The notes: generated from the letters alone by a model not told the origin. Shown: positions 8,448 through 19,868, counted from the stretch's first letter. The stretch: 54,098 nt of DNA from an uncultured Bacillota bacterium (GCA_949282275.1 CASDOO010000037.1:1-54098); one strand, 5' to 3'. Made by a program: numbers and translations.

Positions 8448-8448
8448 G

Positions 8449-11100
8449 TCAGTGGGCCTCGTACCAGGTCTTGGCCGCGGTGCCATCAACCTTCAGGGGG
8501 ACGTCCAGAAGGACGGCTTCCTCCATTGTCTTGATCAGGAGCGGCTGGATTGTCTCGAGTTCGTCTTCCGGGACGCGGAAGATGAGCTCGTCGTGAATCT
8601 GGAGGATGATCTTCGTTTTGTAGTTTTCCAGAAGCTTTGCGACCTTGATCATGCTTGCTTTCATCAAATCGGCCGCAGAGCCTTGGATGACGGTGTTGAC
8701 CGAGGCTCTTTCCGAGAAGGCTCGAAGGGGCCTGTTCGCGGAGTTGATGTTGGGGAGATAACGCCTCCTGTGGAAGATCGTCTCGACATAGCCGTGCTTT
8801 CTTGCCGACTCGATAGTCTTTTCCTCGAAGGCGTCGATTTCCGGGAAGACTTCCTTGAAGGAGGCGATGAGGTCCTGCGCTTCCTTTCTCGGAATGTCGA
8901 GCTGCTGGCTCAGGCCATGGGCGGAGATGCCATAGACGATGCCGAAGTTGACGGCCTTTGCCCGACGGCGCATTTCCGACGTGACTTCCGAAAGAGGGAC
9001 CTTGAAGACACGGCTTGCCGTTGCCCTGTGGATGTCCTCGCCTTCCTTGAAAATCTCGACCAGGCTCTTGATCTTGCCGACATGGGCCAGGACGCGAAGC
9101 TCGATCTGGGAATAGTCCAGCGAGAGCAGGTAGTCCTTCCTGTCGGGGTAGAAGAAGGCCTTCCTTATCGTCTTTCCTTCCTCGTTGCGGATGGAGATGT
9201 TCTGGAGGTTTGGCTCGCTCATGGAGAGGCGGCCTGTCGCCGTCAGGGCCTGGTTGTAGACGGCATGGATCTTGCCGTCCTTGGCGATGTGCTTGGGAAG
9301 GGCGGAGGTGTAGCCGGAGACAAGCTTGCTATAGAGACGATACGCGATGATGAGAGGCACGACGGGGTGATCGTCGATATGGGCGTTGAGGACGTCGATG
9401 CCGCTTCCTTTCTCGTTCTTGTTGCGAGGGATGGCCAAGTCCGTGAAAAGGACTTCCTCGACCTTCTTCGGCGAGTTGACGTTGAACTCCTTTCCGCAAA
9501 GGCGATGGATTTGTTGCCGTATTTCCTCGAGCTTGCCGTTGTATTCGACGTCGATCTCCTGGATGGTCTTCAGGTCGATGGGCATGCCTTCGATTTCCAT
9601 CGTGGCAAGGACCCTCGAGAGGGGAAGCTCGATTTCGTAGAAGAGCGTCTCCTCCCCGTTCTTTTCGATGTCGTTGAGGACCTGTTCTTTCAGGTCGACG
9701 GCAAGGGAGAGCGTCTGGGCATAGACGGGTCTTTCCTTGTCCAGGACAAGACCATAGGAAAGGAAGAGCTCCTCGACCTTCTGACCGCAGTCGGGATTGA
9801 TGAGATAGGTCGCAAGGAGGAGGTCGAAGTCGCAGTTCTCGAGAAGCGGGAAGGCGTTCCTGTGAAGAAGGACGTCAAGTCCCTTCAGGTCATAGACGGT
9901 CTTCTTTTTTTCGGAAAGAAGATAGTCCGTGAAGGCCTTGTCTTTCTTGGCGTTTTCCAGGGAAAGATGATAGAGATTCTCCTTTCCGATTAAGGCAAAG
10001 CCCAGAAGGGAGGCGGTGTTTTCGTTTTCGCCATCGCTCTCGTAGGTCAGTCCGAGAAGGGGCTCCGGGATTTCGGAGAGGGAACCGACCTCAAGGATTT
10101 TCCGGCTTTTCAGGTCGCTCTTCTTCTTGACCTCGTCCTGGACGGCACGGGATTCCTCGAAGGCGTCTTCCAAAGTCATCTGCTCGTCCTGCTTCGGACG
10201 GACGATATCCTTCATCTTGTCGAGCTTCTTGAGGAACTGGTGGAACTGGTACTTGAGATAGAAGGCGGCGAGGTGCTGTTCCTGATAGGGACGATAGCGG
10301 CTCTTGTCATAGTCTTCTTTCATGTCGAGTCCCGTGTCGATTGTCGCAAGCTTCTTGAAGAAAAGGGCATCCTTCTCGCCAGCAAGGATCTTGGACAAGG
10401 ACTTTGTCTTTCCGCCATCCTTTCTTGCGACTTCGAGAACGTCTTCCAGGTGTCCGTATTCCTGAAGAAGGCTTTTTGCCGTCTTTGTCCCGATTCCGGG
10501 AATGCCTTTGTAGTTGTCGGAGGAATCCCCGGCAAGGCTCTTGTAGTCCGTGACTTGGTCGGGGTTGAGGCCATAGTCGGATTCCTTGAGGTTGCCCTTC
10601 GTGTATTCGATGGTCTTGGAGAGGCCGACGACGGGGATTCGGATCGTGATGTTGTCGCCGATGTCAAGAAGCTGAAGGAAGTCCCTGTCGGAGGAGATGA
10701 GGATGACGTCGTCTCCCTTTTCGTGGGCAAGGCGGGCCATCGAGCCGCAGAGATCGTCTGCCTCATAGCCTTCCTTTTCCTGGTGATAGATGTCCATGCT
10801 GTCGAGAAGCTCCCTGGAAATGGGAATCTGGGCGATGAGATCGTCGTCGATCTTCTTCCTTTGGGCCTTGTAGTCCTGGAACTCGAGCTTGCGGAAAGTC
10901 GGCTTGTCGGTATCGAAGGCGACGAAGAGATGGTCTCCTTCTCCGACCTGCTCCTTGATGCTCTTGAGGAAATTGTGGAAGGCGAAGATGGCATTTGTCG
11001 GAATTCCGTCCTTGGTGGTCATTTTGGCTCCGCCGTATGCCGTGGAATGATAGGCGCGGAAGAGAAGGGAGTTTCCGTCGACGATGTATGTCTTACTCAT
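8449..11100 (-). CDS. polA: DNA polymerase I
   Basis: 883 residues. The N-terminal 5'-3' exonuclease (about 1-290, starting YIVDGNSLLFRAY) removes RNA primers. The polymerase domain has motif A LDYSQIELR (catalytic Asp662), motif B RRRAKAVNFGIVYG (Lys715) and motif C QIHDELIF (Asp837). The middle domain keeps the shape of a 3'-5' exonuclease, but the expected D-x-E motif is absent (LTYESD appears where it should be), so proofreading is probably lost, as in the Bacillus and Thermus enzymes. The ATG overlaps the dnaE stop by eight bases, so translation is coupled. mutM follows one base after the stop. Confidence 0.96.
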   Translation of the reverse strand: MSKTYIVDGNSLLFRAYHSTAYGGAKMTTKDGIPTNAIFAFHNFLKSIKEQVGEGDHLFVAFDTDKPTFRKLEFQDYKAQRKKIDDDLIAQIPISRELLDSMDIYHQEKEGYEADDLCGSMARLAHEKGDDVILISSDRDFLQLLDIGDNITIRIPVVGLSKTIEYTKGNLKESDYGLNPDQVTDYKSLAGDSSDNYKGIPGIGTKTAKSLLQEYGHLEDVLEVARKDGGKTKSLSKILAGEKDALFFKKLATIDTGLDMKEDYDKSRYRPYQEQHLAAFYLKYQFHQFLKKLDKMKDIVRPKQDEQMTLEDAFEESRAVQDEVKKKSDLKSRKILEVGSLSEIPEPLLGLTYESDGENENTASLLGFALIGKENLYHLSLENAKKDKAFTDYLLSEKKKTVYDLKGLDVLLHRNAFPLLENCDFDLLLATYLINPDCGQKVEELFLSYGLVLDKERPVYAQTLSLAVDLKEQVLNDIEKNGEETLFYEIELPLSRVLATMEIEGMPIDLKTIQEIDVEYNGKLEEIRQQIHRLCGKEFNVNSPKKVEEVLFTDLAIPRNKNEKGSGIDVLNAHIDDHPVVPLIIAYRLYSKLVSGYTSALPKHIAKDGKIHAVYNQALTATGRLSMSEPNLQNISIRNEEGKTIRKAFFYPDRKDYLLSLDYSQIELRVLAHVGKIKSLVEIFKEGEDIHRATASRVFKVPLSEVTSEMRRRAKAVNFGIVYGISAHGLSQQLDIPRKEAQDLIASFKEVFPEIDAFEEKTIESARKHGYVETIFHRRRYLPNINSANRPLRAFSERASVNTVIQGSAADLMKASMIKVAKLLENYKTKIILQIHDELIFRVPEDELETIQPLLIKTMEEAVLLDVPLKVDGTAAKTWYEAH

Positions 11101-14008
11101 AGTGTTCGATCCTTCCTTTCATGTCGATGACTTCGGACTGATAGATGGTATGCTTCTGGAAGTCGGCCTTTGCCAGGATGAAGTCGTTGTTGTGGATGTT
11201 CGTCAGCGTGGTATGGAGGAAATATTCCTTCCTTCCGTCGGTGGCAAGGACAGCATGGTCGTTCATCAGCTTGCTGTCGTCAAGGACCAGCAATGTCTTG
11301 TATCCTTCCTTGCGGACGACGTCCTTGAGTCTTTTGGAGAGAATGACGCCGAGGGCCTTCTTTTCCAGGTAAAGCCTTTTGCCAAGATTCTCTTCGCCGG
11401 CAAGGGATGGGACCTGCTTCTTGTCGAACCCCATCCTTGCAAAGGCAAGATAGTCTTCAAGAAGTTCCTTCATCTTTTTCCGGGAGGGACTGAGGCTGTC
11501 CAGGAATCCGGCATCGATCATCCTCTTGATGGTCGTTTCCTGGTCAAGGGTCAGCTTTCCGACCATCCTCTTGGCAAAGCCATAGAAGGAATCGAAGGGA
11601 CCGTTTTCCTTTCTTTCGGCCAGAAGGATATCGATGACCTTCCTGTCGGCAAGGGCAATCTGGGAGAGAGGGGGATAGAACGTTTTCCCGACAAGGGCGA
11701 TGTCCTCGGCCAGGGAGTTGTTGATGTCCGGGGTGGAGAGCCTGTAGCCTCGGCGATAGATTTCCTTGATGGTCTCGTATGTGGCGTCGCTACTGAGGGA
11801 GGACTCCCGCAAAGCGACTTTGTAGAAGTTTTCCGGATAATGCGTCTTGAGGTAAAGGATCTTGTAGGAAATCAGGGAATAGGCGTAGGCATGGGACTTG
11901 TTGAATCCATATCCCGCAAAGCGTTCGACATCCTCGTATATGGAGAGAGCCACCTTGTCATCGATGCCGTTTCTTTGGCATCCGATCAGGAATTTCTCCT
12001 TGTACCGTTCCATTTCCTGAATCTTCTTCTTGGAAATCGCACGGCGGAAGAGGTCGGCGTCGGAGGCATCGAACAGGGCGAGCTTTCGGACGATCTCGAT
12101 GACCTGTTCCTGATAGAGAAGGATGCCATAGGTGTCGCGAAGGATTGGCTCCATCCTTTCGTCTTTGTAAGCGATCGGTTTTCCTTCGTTCTTTCGGAGG
12201 GAAAACTCATGAATGTATTCCTTTGGCCCTGGACGATAGAGAGCCAATATGGAAGCGATGTCCTTGAAGGAAGAAGGCTGTACCTCCTGGATCGTCTTCC
12301 GCATGCCGTAGCTTTCGAGCTGGAAGACATAGGAGAGGGAAAGGGAGTTGAGTGTCTGGAATGTCTCCTTGTCGTCAAGATCGTCAAGGACGTCGACGGG
12401 CTTTCCGATATCTTCCTCGATCTTGCGGATGAAGGTGAGATTCGAAAGGGAAAGGATGTCGCACTTGAGATATCCGAGACGTTCCATGTAGGGGAATTCG
12501 AAGAGTACCGTTCCATATGTCCCCTCCCGCATCGGGCAGTTCTCATGGATGGGATCCTGGCTGAGGATGACGCCTGCGGCATGGATGGAGGTATTGACGA
12601 CGATGCCAAGAAGGGGCCTTATCTGGTCAATGAGGGTCCTGTAGTAGGAGTCCTCGAGCAGCTTTTGGAAGCGTTGGCCAAGCCTTGGGTCCGCAAGCGC
12701 CTCGTCGAAGTCCTTTGCGGAGTCGGAGATGGCCGTTGTCAGTCTCTTGATCCGGTTCTCGGAATAGGACAGGGCCGGTCCGATGAGGTTGATGGCGCCC
12801 TTTGGCTTGAGCTTGACGAAGGTGACGATGTCGCAGACTCTCTCCTCGCCATAACGGGAACGCAGGTATCGGACGATTTCCTCCCTGCGGTCATCCTCGA
12901 AATCGATGTCGATATCGGGCATGTCCTTTCGCTTTGGATTGAGGAAGCGCTCGAAGGAAAGGCTGTTCCGGATGGGATCGATCTGGGTGATGCCAAGGCT
13001 ATAGGCGACAAGGCTGCCGGAGGAGGATCCCCTTCCGGGACCGACGGCGATGTTTTTGCTCTTGGCGAAATCCACGTAGTCGCTCACGAGAAGGAAATAG
13101 GAGGAGAAATCCATCTTCCGTATGACGGATAGCTCGTAATCCAATCGGTCGGAATACTCTCCTGGAATCGTCGATGTGTTCAGCCGTTCCCCGAGGCGCT
13201 GGTATGTCAATTGATAGAGCCTGTCATCCGCCTTGTCGAAGCGGATCGGAGAGCCTCTCTTTCGGAAGAAGCCGAAATCGATCTTTTCCGCTATCAGTCT
13301 CGTCGCAAAGAGGTCCTGTTCCCGATAGATTTCCTCAAGGGACTTCAGGGACAGGAGAAAATCCGGTCCGCCCTGGGGAAGGTTCTCGGCTTTCTCCTTG
13401 TGGATGGCCTTCTCCAGCAGGTAGAGGGAGGCATAGTTTTCCTTTCTTAGATAACGGGCCTTTGGAAGGGCGACGGTCGTATAGCCCTGCCTTTTGCAGT
13501 ATTCATAGAGGACAGGCACTTCGTTTTGGTCGACGATGGAGGAAATCGAAATGCCGACATAGAAGTCCTCGCGGAAGATCTTCTCGAACTGGACGATCTG
13601 TGGTGAGAGGCGGGTGAGGTTTCCTTCGTCCTTGTAGAGGGAATCCTCGGTATCGAGGATCAGGATCAGGCCTTCGTGGAGACTGGAGAGAAGGTCCGTT
13701 CCGATGATGCTTTCCCTTTTGGATACCAGATTGAGGAGGTTTCGATAGCCCTGTTCGTTTTTGATGGCAAGAAGACCGGTAAAGGGCGTTGGAAGGGGAC
13801 TGCGAAGATGGACACGGCAACCGAAAATCGCCTTGAGCCCGTTTCTTTCCGCGGCATCGGCAAGGGAAGGGAAGGCGTAAAGATGCTCATCGAAGATGGC
13901 GATGCCCTTGTAGCCAAGATGCCTTGCCCTTTCGGCATAGGCCTCCGGCATGATCGTGGACTCATAGAACGAATAGGCGCTGATGGTATTGAGCTGGTAA
14001 AAATCCAT
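11093..14008 (-). CDS. dnaE: DNA polymerase III alpha subunit, DnaE type
   Basis: 971 residues, shorter than Bacillus DnaE (about 1115) mainly at the C-terminus, where the OB-fold region seems reduced. Catalytic motifs are intact: GPGRGSSSGS (323-332), PDIDIDF (364-370) with the metal-binding Asp residues, and Asp517 in LKCDILS. The N-terminal PHP domain has lost its metal ligands: the usual H-x-H near residue 7 reads LNTIS, so no PHP proofreading is expected. In low-GC Gram-positives this enzyme extends primers and hands over to PolC, which is presumably elsewhere. It is the first gene of an operon with polA, mutM::coaE and a small unknown gene. GAAGG precedes the ATG. Confidence 0.95.
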   Translation of the reverse strand: MDFYQLNTISAYSFYESTIMPEAYAERARHLGYKGIAIFDEHLYAFPSLADAAERNGLKAIFGCRVHLRSPLPTPFTGLLAIKNEQGYRNLLNLVSKRESIIGTDLLSSLHEGLILILDTEDSLYKDEGNLTRLSPQIVQFEKIFREDFYVGISISSIVDQNEVPVLYEYCKRQGYTTVALPKARYLRKENYASLYLLEKAIHKEKAENLPQGGPDFLLSLKSLEEIYREQDLFATRLIAEKIDFGFFRKRGSPIRFDKADDRLYQLTYQRLGERLNTSTIPGEYSDRLDYELSVIRKMDFSSYFLLVSDYVDFAKSKNIAVGPGRGSSSGSLVAYSLGITQIDPIRNSLSFERFLNPKRKDMPDIDIDFEDDRREEIVRYLRSRYGEERVCDIVTFVKLKPKGAINLIGPALSYSENRIKRLTTAISDSAKDFDEALADPRLGQRFQKLLEDSYYRTLIDQIRPLLGIVVNTSIHAAGVILSQDPIHENCPMREGTYGTVLFEFPYMERLGYLKCDILSLSNLTFIRKIEEDIGKPVDVLDDLDDKETFQTLNSLSLSYVFQLESYGMRKTIQEVQPSSFKDIASILALYRPGPKEYIHEFSLRKNEGKPIAYKDERMEPILRDTYGILLYQEQVIEIVRKLALFDASDADLFRRAISKKKIQEMERYKEKFLIGCQRNGIDDKVALSIYEDVERFAGYGFNKSHAYAYSLISYKILYLKTHYPENFYKVALRESSLSSDATYETIKEIYRRGYRLSTPDINNSLAEDIALVGKTFYPPLSQIALADRKVIDILLAERKENGPFDSFYGFAKRMVGKLTLDQETTIKRMIDAGFLDSLSPSRKKMKELLEDYLAFARMGFDKKQVPSLAGEENLGKRLYLEKKALGVILSKRLKDVVRKEGYKTLLVLDDSKLMNDHAVLATDGRKEYFLHTTLTNIHNNDFILAKADFQKHTIYQSEVIDMKGRIEHYE

Positions 14009-14170
14009 GCCTTCATTCTACTACAAAACCCCTCTCCATCGGTCAGTGGTAAGCGGGATTGCGTCCTATGGAAATCCCGACTTTTTCCCGCATCATGAAC
14101 AAGAAACGTTCCGATGTTTTCCGTTCGGCCCGTTTCCCCGTCCTTTTCCCCTCTTCCAAGGCTTCCTTCC

Positions 14171-14199
14171 TTTACTTGTCCGGCCTTTTCGGCTATATT
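14171..14199 (+). promoter_or_regulatory. Putative promoter of rlmB
   Basis: TTTACT (14171-14176) and TATATT (14194-14199) are 17 bp apart, ending 24 bases before the rlmB ATG. Further upstream (14054-14086) a CGGGATT/AATCCCG hairpin is followed by TTTTT. It could terminate read-through, but no plus-strand gene precedes it. Confidence 0.45.
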
Positions 14200-14223
14200 C
14201 AAATCCACGAAAGAGGTGGCAAC

Positions 14224-14961
14224 ATGGAAGGCAATAGCATCGTCTTTGGAAAGATTCCCGTCAAGAACGCATTGGAAGGCCGGCGGAAGCCGATTCGCCT
14301 TTTCCTCAACCGCGATCATCCGGACAGGGATATCCAAAGCCTTGCCAGCCGCAAGGGCGTCAGCTACAAGCTGGTCGATGAAAAGGAGCTTTCCCGTCTT
14401 TCCGAGGGAAACAACCATCAGGGGGCCGTCCTTATCCTCCCGGGATTCGAATATGTCTCCCTGGATGATGTCCTCTCCGAGACGAAGGACAAGGAAAATT
14501 CGACCATCGTCATGCTCGATGGCATCGAGGACCCTGTCAATTTCGGTTCCATCATCCGGACTTCCTGTGCCTTTGCCTGCGATGCCATCCTCATTCGCGA
14601 CAAGAGACAGGTCCAAGTCACGCCGACCGTCAGCAAGATCGCGACCGGGGCTGAGGATAGGATCCCGATATGCCGGGTCCCGAACCTCAACCAGGCCATG
14701 GACATCCTGAAGAAGAACGGCTACTGGATTGTCTGCTCCGCTGGGGAGGGACAGGATTCCTTCGACGAGATCGACTATAACGGAAAGATCGTCCTCGTCG
14801 TCGGGTCCGAAGGCTTTGGTGCCTCCCAGATCGTCAAGAAGAATGCCGACTACCTTGCCAGCATTCCGCTCGAAGGCGAAATAAAGGCCCTCAATGCCTC
14901 GATAGCCTGTGCCGTCTTCCTTTCCCAGATAGCATCCTGCCGCAGAAAGAAGGGCAAGTAG
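14224..14961 (+). CDS. rlmB: 23S rRNA 2'-O-methyltransferase, TrmH/SpoU family
   Basis: 245 residues. The N-terminal substrate-binding part starts SIVFGKIPVKNALEG, and NHQGAVL is the family hinge. The SPOUT knot domain carries the three SpoU motifs: DPVNFGSIIRTS, VGSEGFGAS and IPLEGEIKALNASIACAVF. RlmB methylates a guanosine ribose of 23S rRNA using S-adenosylmethionine; the exact target is inferred. AGAGGTGG six to eight bases before the ATG fixes the start, although the frame is open further upstream. It is divergent from dnaE, and the next gene downstream resembles a sigma factor, as in the rlmB-yacP-sigH order of Bacillus. Confidence 0.9.
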   Translation: MEGNSIVFGKIPVKNALEGRRKPIRLFLNRDHPDRDIQSLASRKGVSYKLVDEKELSRLSEGNNHQGAVLILPGFEYVSLDDVLSETKDKENSTIVMLDGIEDPVNFGSIIRTSCAFACDAILIRDKRQVQVTPTVSKIATGAEDRIPICRVPNLNQAMDILKKNGYWIVCSAGEGQDSFDEIDYNGKIVLVVGSEGFGASQIVKKNADYLASIPLEGEIKALNASIACAVFLSQIASCRRKKGK

Positions 14962-15011
14962 CTTTTTATCCAAAATTCTTGCCTTTTGTTTTCGCGTAAG
15001 GGGGTTATATC

Positions 15012-15677
15012 GTGAAAACCAAGTTTTTCGTTGCCCGGGTGACAAAGGCTTCGTTGGAAGCCTACCGGGCCCTTTCGACACGCCCGGACGATTCCGGCGG
15101 AGACTATGAGTATTGCGGGTTCTCGCTTGAAGAAGTCGCCGTCCTTGCCAAGAATAGGAAAATTGCCTTCAAGGAATGCATGGATCGTTCCAAGCCATTG
15201 CTCATTCGTGCCGCCAATGCCTATTCCTCACGCATGCGCTGTTCCATGCTGGAAGTCTATCCCTATGTGGAGAAGGCGTTGAGAAAGGCAGTCGAAAAAT
15301 ACAATCCTGCCCTTGGCGAGTTCAGCCATCTTCTCGGACGGATCATCCATCTCACCCTTGTTTCTTTCGGGAAGGTCCTTGCCGTCCATAGGAGAAGGTT
15401 TCTGACGGGATTGTCCCGATTGGAATACATCTGTCCGAAAGTGATTACTCTTCAGGATGCCGTCGGACGGTCGCCGATGGTTTCCTATCGTCTGGACCTA
15501 AACGCCTATTTGGACCTGCTTGACAGGAAGAAGAGGTCGATTCTTCATCTTTATCACTATCACCACAACTTTCGGGAAATCGGCGACCACATGTCCCTCT
15601 CCGCCACGGCCGTTGCCGACAAGGTAGCCGTCATGTTGAATGAGTTGCGCAATAGGAAGGCACGGATGCTGATATGA
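15012..15677 (+). CDS. Sigma-70-like (SigH-like) protein, strongly diverged
   Basis: 221 residues starting at GTG, with AAGGGGG seven bases upstream. The middle (PLLIRAANAYSSRM, then LEVYPYVEKALRKAVEKYNP, then SHLLGRIIHL) follows the helix pattern of sigma region 2, including the AxxKYxPxxG-like stretch. The end (LDLLDRKKRSILHLYHYHHN, then FREIGDHMSLSATAVADKV) looks like the helix-turn-helix of region 4. In Bacillus the rlmB neighbourhood carries sigH, which supports the reading. The conserved acidic DDLxQ core motif of region 2 is missing, so it could also be a degenerate regulator. It ends next to the pnp terminator, converging on pnp. Confidence 0.5.
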   Translation: MKTKFFVARVTKASLEAYRALSTRPDDSGGDYEYCGFSLEEVAVLAKNRKIAFKECMDRSKPLLIRAANAYSSRMRCSMLEVYPYVEKALRKAVEKYNPALGEFSHLLGRIIHLTLVSFGKVLAVHRRRFLTGLSRLEYICPKVITLQDAVGRSPMVSYRLDLNAYLDLLDRKKRSILHLYHYHHNFREIGDHMSLSATAVADKVAVMLNELRNRKARMLI

Positions 15678-15703
15678 AAAAGGAGCCGACTTTCATCGGC
15701 TCC
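15676..15703 (-). terminator. Rho-independent terminator of pnp
   Basis: On the minus strand, GGAGCCGA-tgaaag-TCGGCTCC is a perfect 8-bp stem followed by TTTTT. On the plus strand there is no T-run, so it serves pnp. It overlaps the last base of the sigma-like gene. Confidence 0.88.
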
Positions 15704-15727
15704 CTGATGTTGTCTTATGGATGAAGA

Positions 15728-17935
<2,208 letters not shown>

Positions 17936-18081
17936 TCTTAGACCTCTTTCTTTAGATATATACAAAAAAGATTTTAACATAGAGGTTCAAGTCAAAGGGA
18001 GAGTATTTCCCGACAATGGATGCTTTTGCCTTCATCGGGAGTCCTTTCGGCTAAAATAGATGGGAGAGGAGGACAGCTTGG

Positions 18082-18948
18082 ATGCATGATATATGGAATC
18101 CGTGGCATGGCTGCGAAAAGGTCAGCGAAGGTTGCCTGAACTGCTACATGTATTATCTGGATGCCTTCAACGACAAGAGCGGAAGAGATTTCTATGTGAC
18201 TCGCAATCTGGACTATCCCCTCATGAAAGACCGTCATGGAAACTATCGGATAAAGAGCGGGGAAATGATACGCGTCTGCATGACAAGCGACTTCTTTTAC
18301 GAAAAGGCCGATACCTATCGCCAGCACTGTTTCGACATCATGAGGAAAAGAAGGGATGTCGTTTTCTATCTTCTGACGAAAAGGGCAAACCGCATGAAGG
18401 AATGCCTGCCTCCGGATATCGATTCCTATGAGAACATCTTCATGAACGTCACGTGCGAGAACCAAAAACGTGCCGACGAAAGAATTCCCATCCTTCTTTC
18501 CCTGCCTGTTCATCACAAAGGGCTTTTCATTGCGCCAATGCTTGAAGAAATCACTATCGAGAAGTACCTTCGCACAGGGCAAATCGAGCAGGTCATCCTA
18601 GGTGGCGAGAACTATGGTGGCAGAAGGCCATGCCATTTCGATTGGGTGAAAAAGATACGGGAGGAATGCTTCCAAAACAATGTGTCCTTCTGCTTTATCG
18701 AAACAGGAACGGTATTCATAAATGATGGTCGGAAATACGTGATAGAAGACAAGAAAGTCCAAAGTGAGATGGCATTTCTTTCCAGACAATCCTTCAATGG
18801 AAAGAAAATACAATTCAAGCTATATGACGAAAATGGCGAAAGAATTCCGGAAGCAAGGCTGTATCGAAGGACGTTCCGGGAAAGTTGTCGAACATGTGGC
18901 TCCCAGTGGATCTGCAATGGATGCTCGAATTGTGGAAAATGTGAGTGA
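18082..18948 (+). CDS. DUF5131 (phage Gp37/Gp68-like) radical-SAM-like protein with Cys-rich tail
   Basis: 288 residues. The start WNPWHGCEKVSEGCLNCYMY (Cys11, 18, 21) matches the hallmark WNPxxGCxKxSxGCxNCY of the DUF5131/Gp37-Gp68 family. VCMTSDFFYEKA, YLLTKRANRM and VILGGENYGGRRPCHFDWV are also family signatures. The cysteines suggest an iron-sulfur cluster as in radical SAM enzymes, but the reaction is unknown. The last 20 residues hold six more cysteines (CRTCG, CNGCSNCGKC), a likely second metal site. GGAGGA lies eight bases before the ATG. It stands alone between pnp and an AT-rich decayed region, and the family is common in phages and mobile regions. Confidence 0.85.
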   Translation: MHDIWNPWHGCEKVSEGCLNCYMYYLDAFNDKSGRDFYVTRNLDYPLMKDRHGNYRIKSGEMIRVCMTSDFFYEKADTYRQHCFDIMRKRRDVVFYLLTKRANRMKECLPPDIDSYENIFMNVTCENQKRADERIPILLSLPVHHKGLFIAPMLEEITIEKYLRTGQIEQVILGGENYGGRRPCHFDWVKKIREECFQNNVSFCFIETGTVFINDGRKYVIEDKKVQSEMAFLSRQSFNGKKIQFKLYDENGERIPEARLYRRTFRESCRTCGSQWICNGCSNCGKCE

Positions 18949-19232
18949 ATGCGGAAATAGATATCATTTCGAGAATGTGAAGAGACAAATTCTTTTGGGA
19001 TATGAGCTGTTTAAATGCCGCAAGACCAGTCAAATGATTTCTGAACCTTAGATGTTGAAATTGCATCGTCTTGTTTTTAGTGAGAAAAAACAAATGATAG
19101 ATTCTGTCGATATGGTGTCGAAAAGTGAAGAAAATGGAAAAAGATTCGTGTAAATTTACGCCAAAAATATACGAAATATCACACTAAATGACACGAATTG
19201 GAAGGTCATTTTATAACTTCCCAATAGCCATT

Positions 19233-19544
19233 TTAATTTTCACCAATACGTTTTATATATCCATTATTTCTAATATTGTTGTCGATTGCCGTATCACTAA
19301 TTCCAATTACAACGACTAGTTCAGCCTTGGTATTGATTGAAATTCGTTCCGACCAAGACAAGTTCTTTATCGGGAAATCCCCAAATGAAATAGGCAAATC
19401 CTTTCCCATGAGCGCTGTAGCAATTGACAGCGCTGAAACATATTCTCCAAGCGCAATTTGTTCAAAGCGGTTTTCTTTAAATTCAGACCATTCTTTTATT
19501 TTTGAAAACTGAAATTAGTCAGACAATAGAACTTTAACGTTCAT
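19233..19544 (-). pseudogene. Small gene interrupted by TAA at codon 10
   Basis: On the minus strand, an ATG (19542-19544) with an upstream AAAGG reads MNVKVLLSD, then TAA. The frame then stays open for 93 codons to a second TAA at 19233. The part after the first stop looks like real coding sequence (for example EQIALGEYVSALSIATALMG and AELVVVIGISDTAIDNNIRN). The end, GISDTAIDNNIRNNGYIKR, resembles the C-terminal helix-turn-helix seen in some HNH endonucleases, a weak likeness only. Either one nonsense change killed the gene, or it is a remnant. No other start codon with a ribosome site lies between the stop and the coding-like part. Confidence 0.55.
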
Positions 19545-19558
19545 ATTTATCACCAACC

Positions 19559-19598
19559 TTTATTGCCAACATAACATTGCTAAATAGTTGGCAATAAA
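19559..19598. repeat. Perfect 12-bp inverted repeat
   Basis: TTTATTGCCAAC (19559-19570) and GTTGGCAATAAA (19587-19598) are exact reverse complements separated by 16 bases. The pair lies 15 bases upstream of the minus-strand ATG at 19544, its proximal arm running into the AAAGG ribosome site. No T-run follows on either strand, so it is not a terminator. It fits an operator or a leader hairpin. Confidence 0.85.
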
Positions 19599-19868
19599 AC
19601 AATATGAATTGCGGTCAATGATTCTTGATTCACGGCATAAGATAAATTCAAGAGAGAGAAAGGGAATGATTTTTCGTAGACTTTCATGTTTTTAGTAGAA
19701 TCAAACTCTTAAAATCCTTGAGTTAGAACTTAATTTATCTCGTAGCAAAATGCCAAAAATATAAAATTTCCGTGGGATTCTTCGGACACATATTGACATC
19801 CTTTAATACATCAAAAATAGTAAATATAGGGAGGAGACAAGGTCAAATCGTGGAGAAAATACGGTGCC

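Larger units (their letters stand above)
18949..19868. other. AT-rich region with one broken gene and inverted repeats
   Basis: About 920 bases with no intact gene. It contains a small interrupted minus-strand frame (19233-19544) with a perfect 12-bp dyad just upstream (19559-19598). ATTCGTGT (19144-19151) recurs inverted as ACACGAAT (19191-19198). The remainder (19600-19868) shows nothing I can assign. The composition contrasts with the GC-richer chromosome and resembles the 4.6-6.7 kb island. Confidence 0.6.

Noticed and set aside
19144..19198. ATTCGTGT/ACACGAAT inverted pair as ends of a small mobile element
   Set aside because: Only eight bases, 39 apart, with no target duplication visible; chance is a sufficient explanation in AT-rich DNA.
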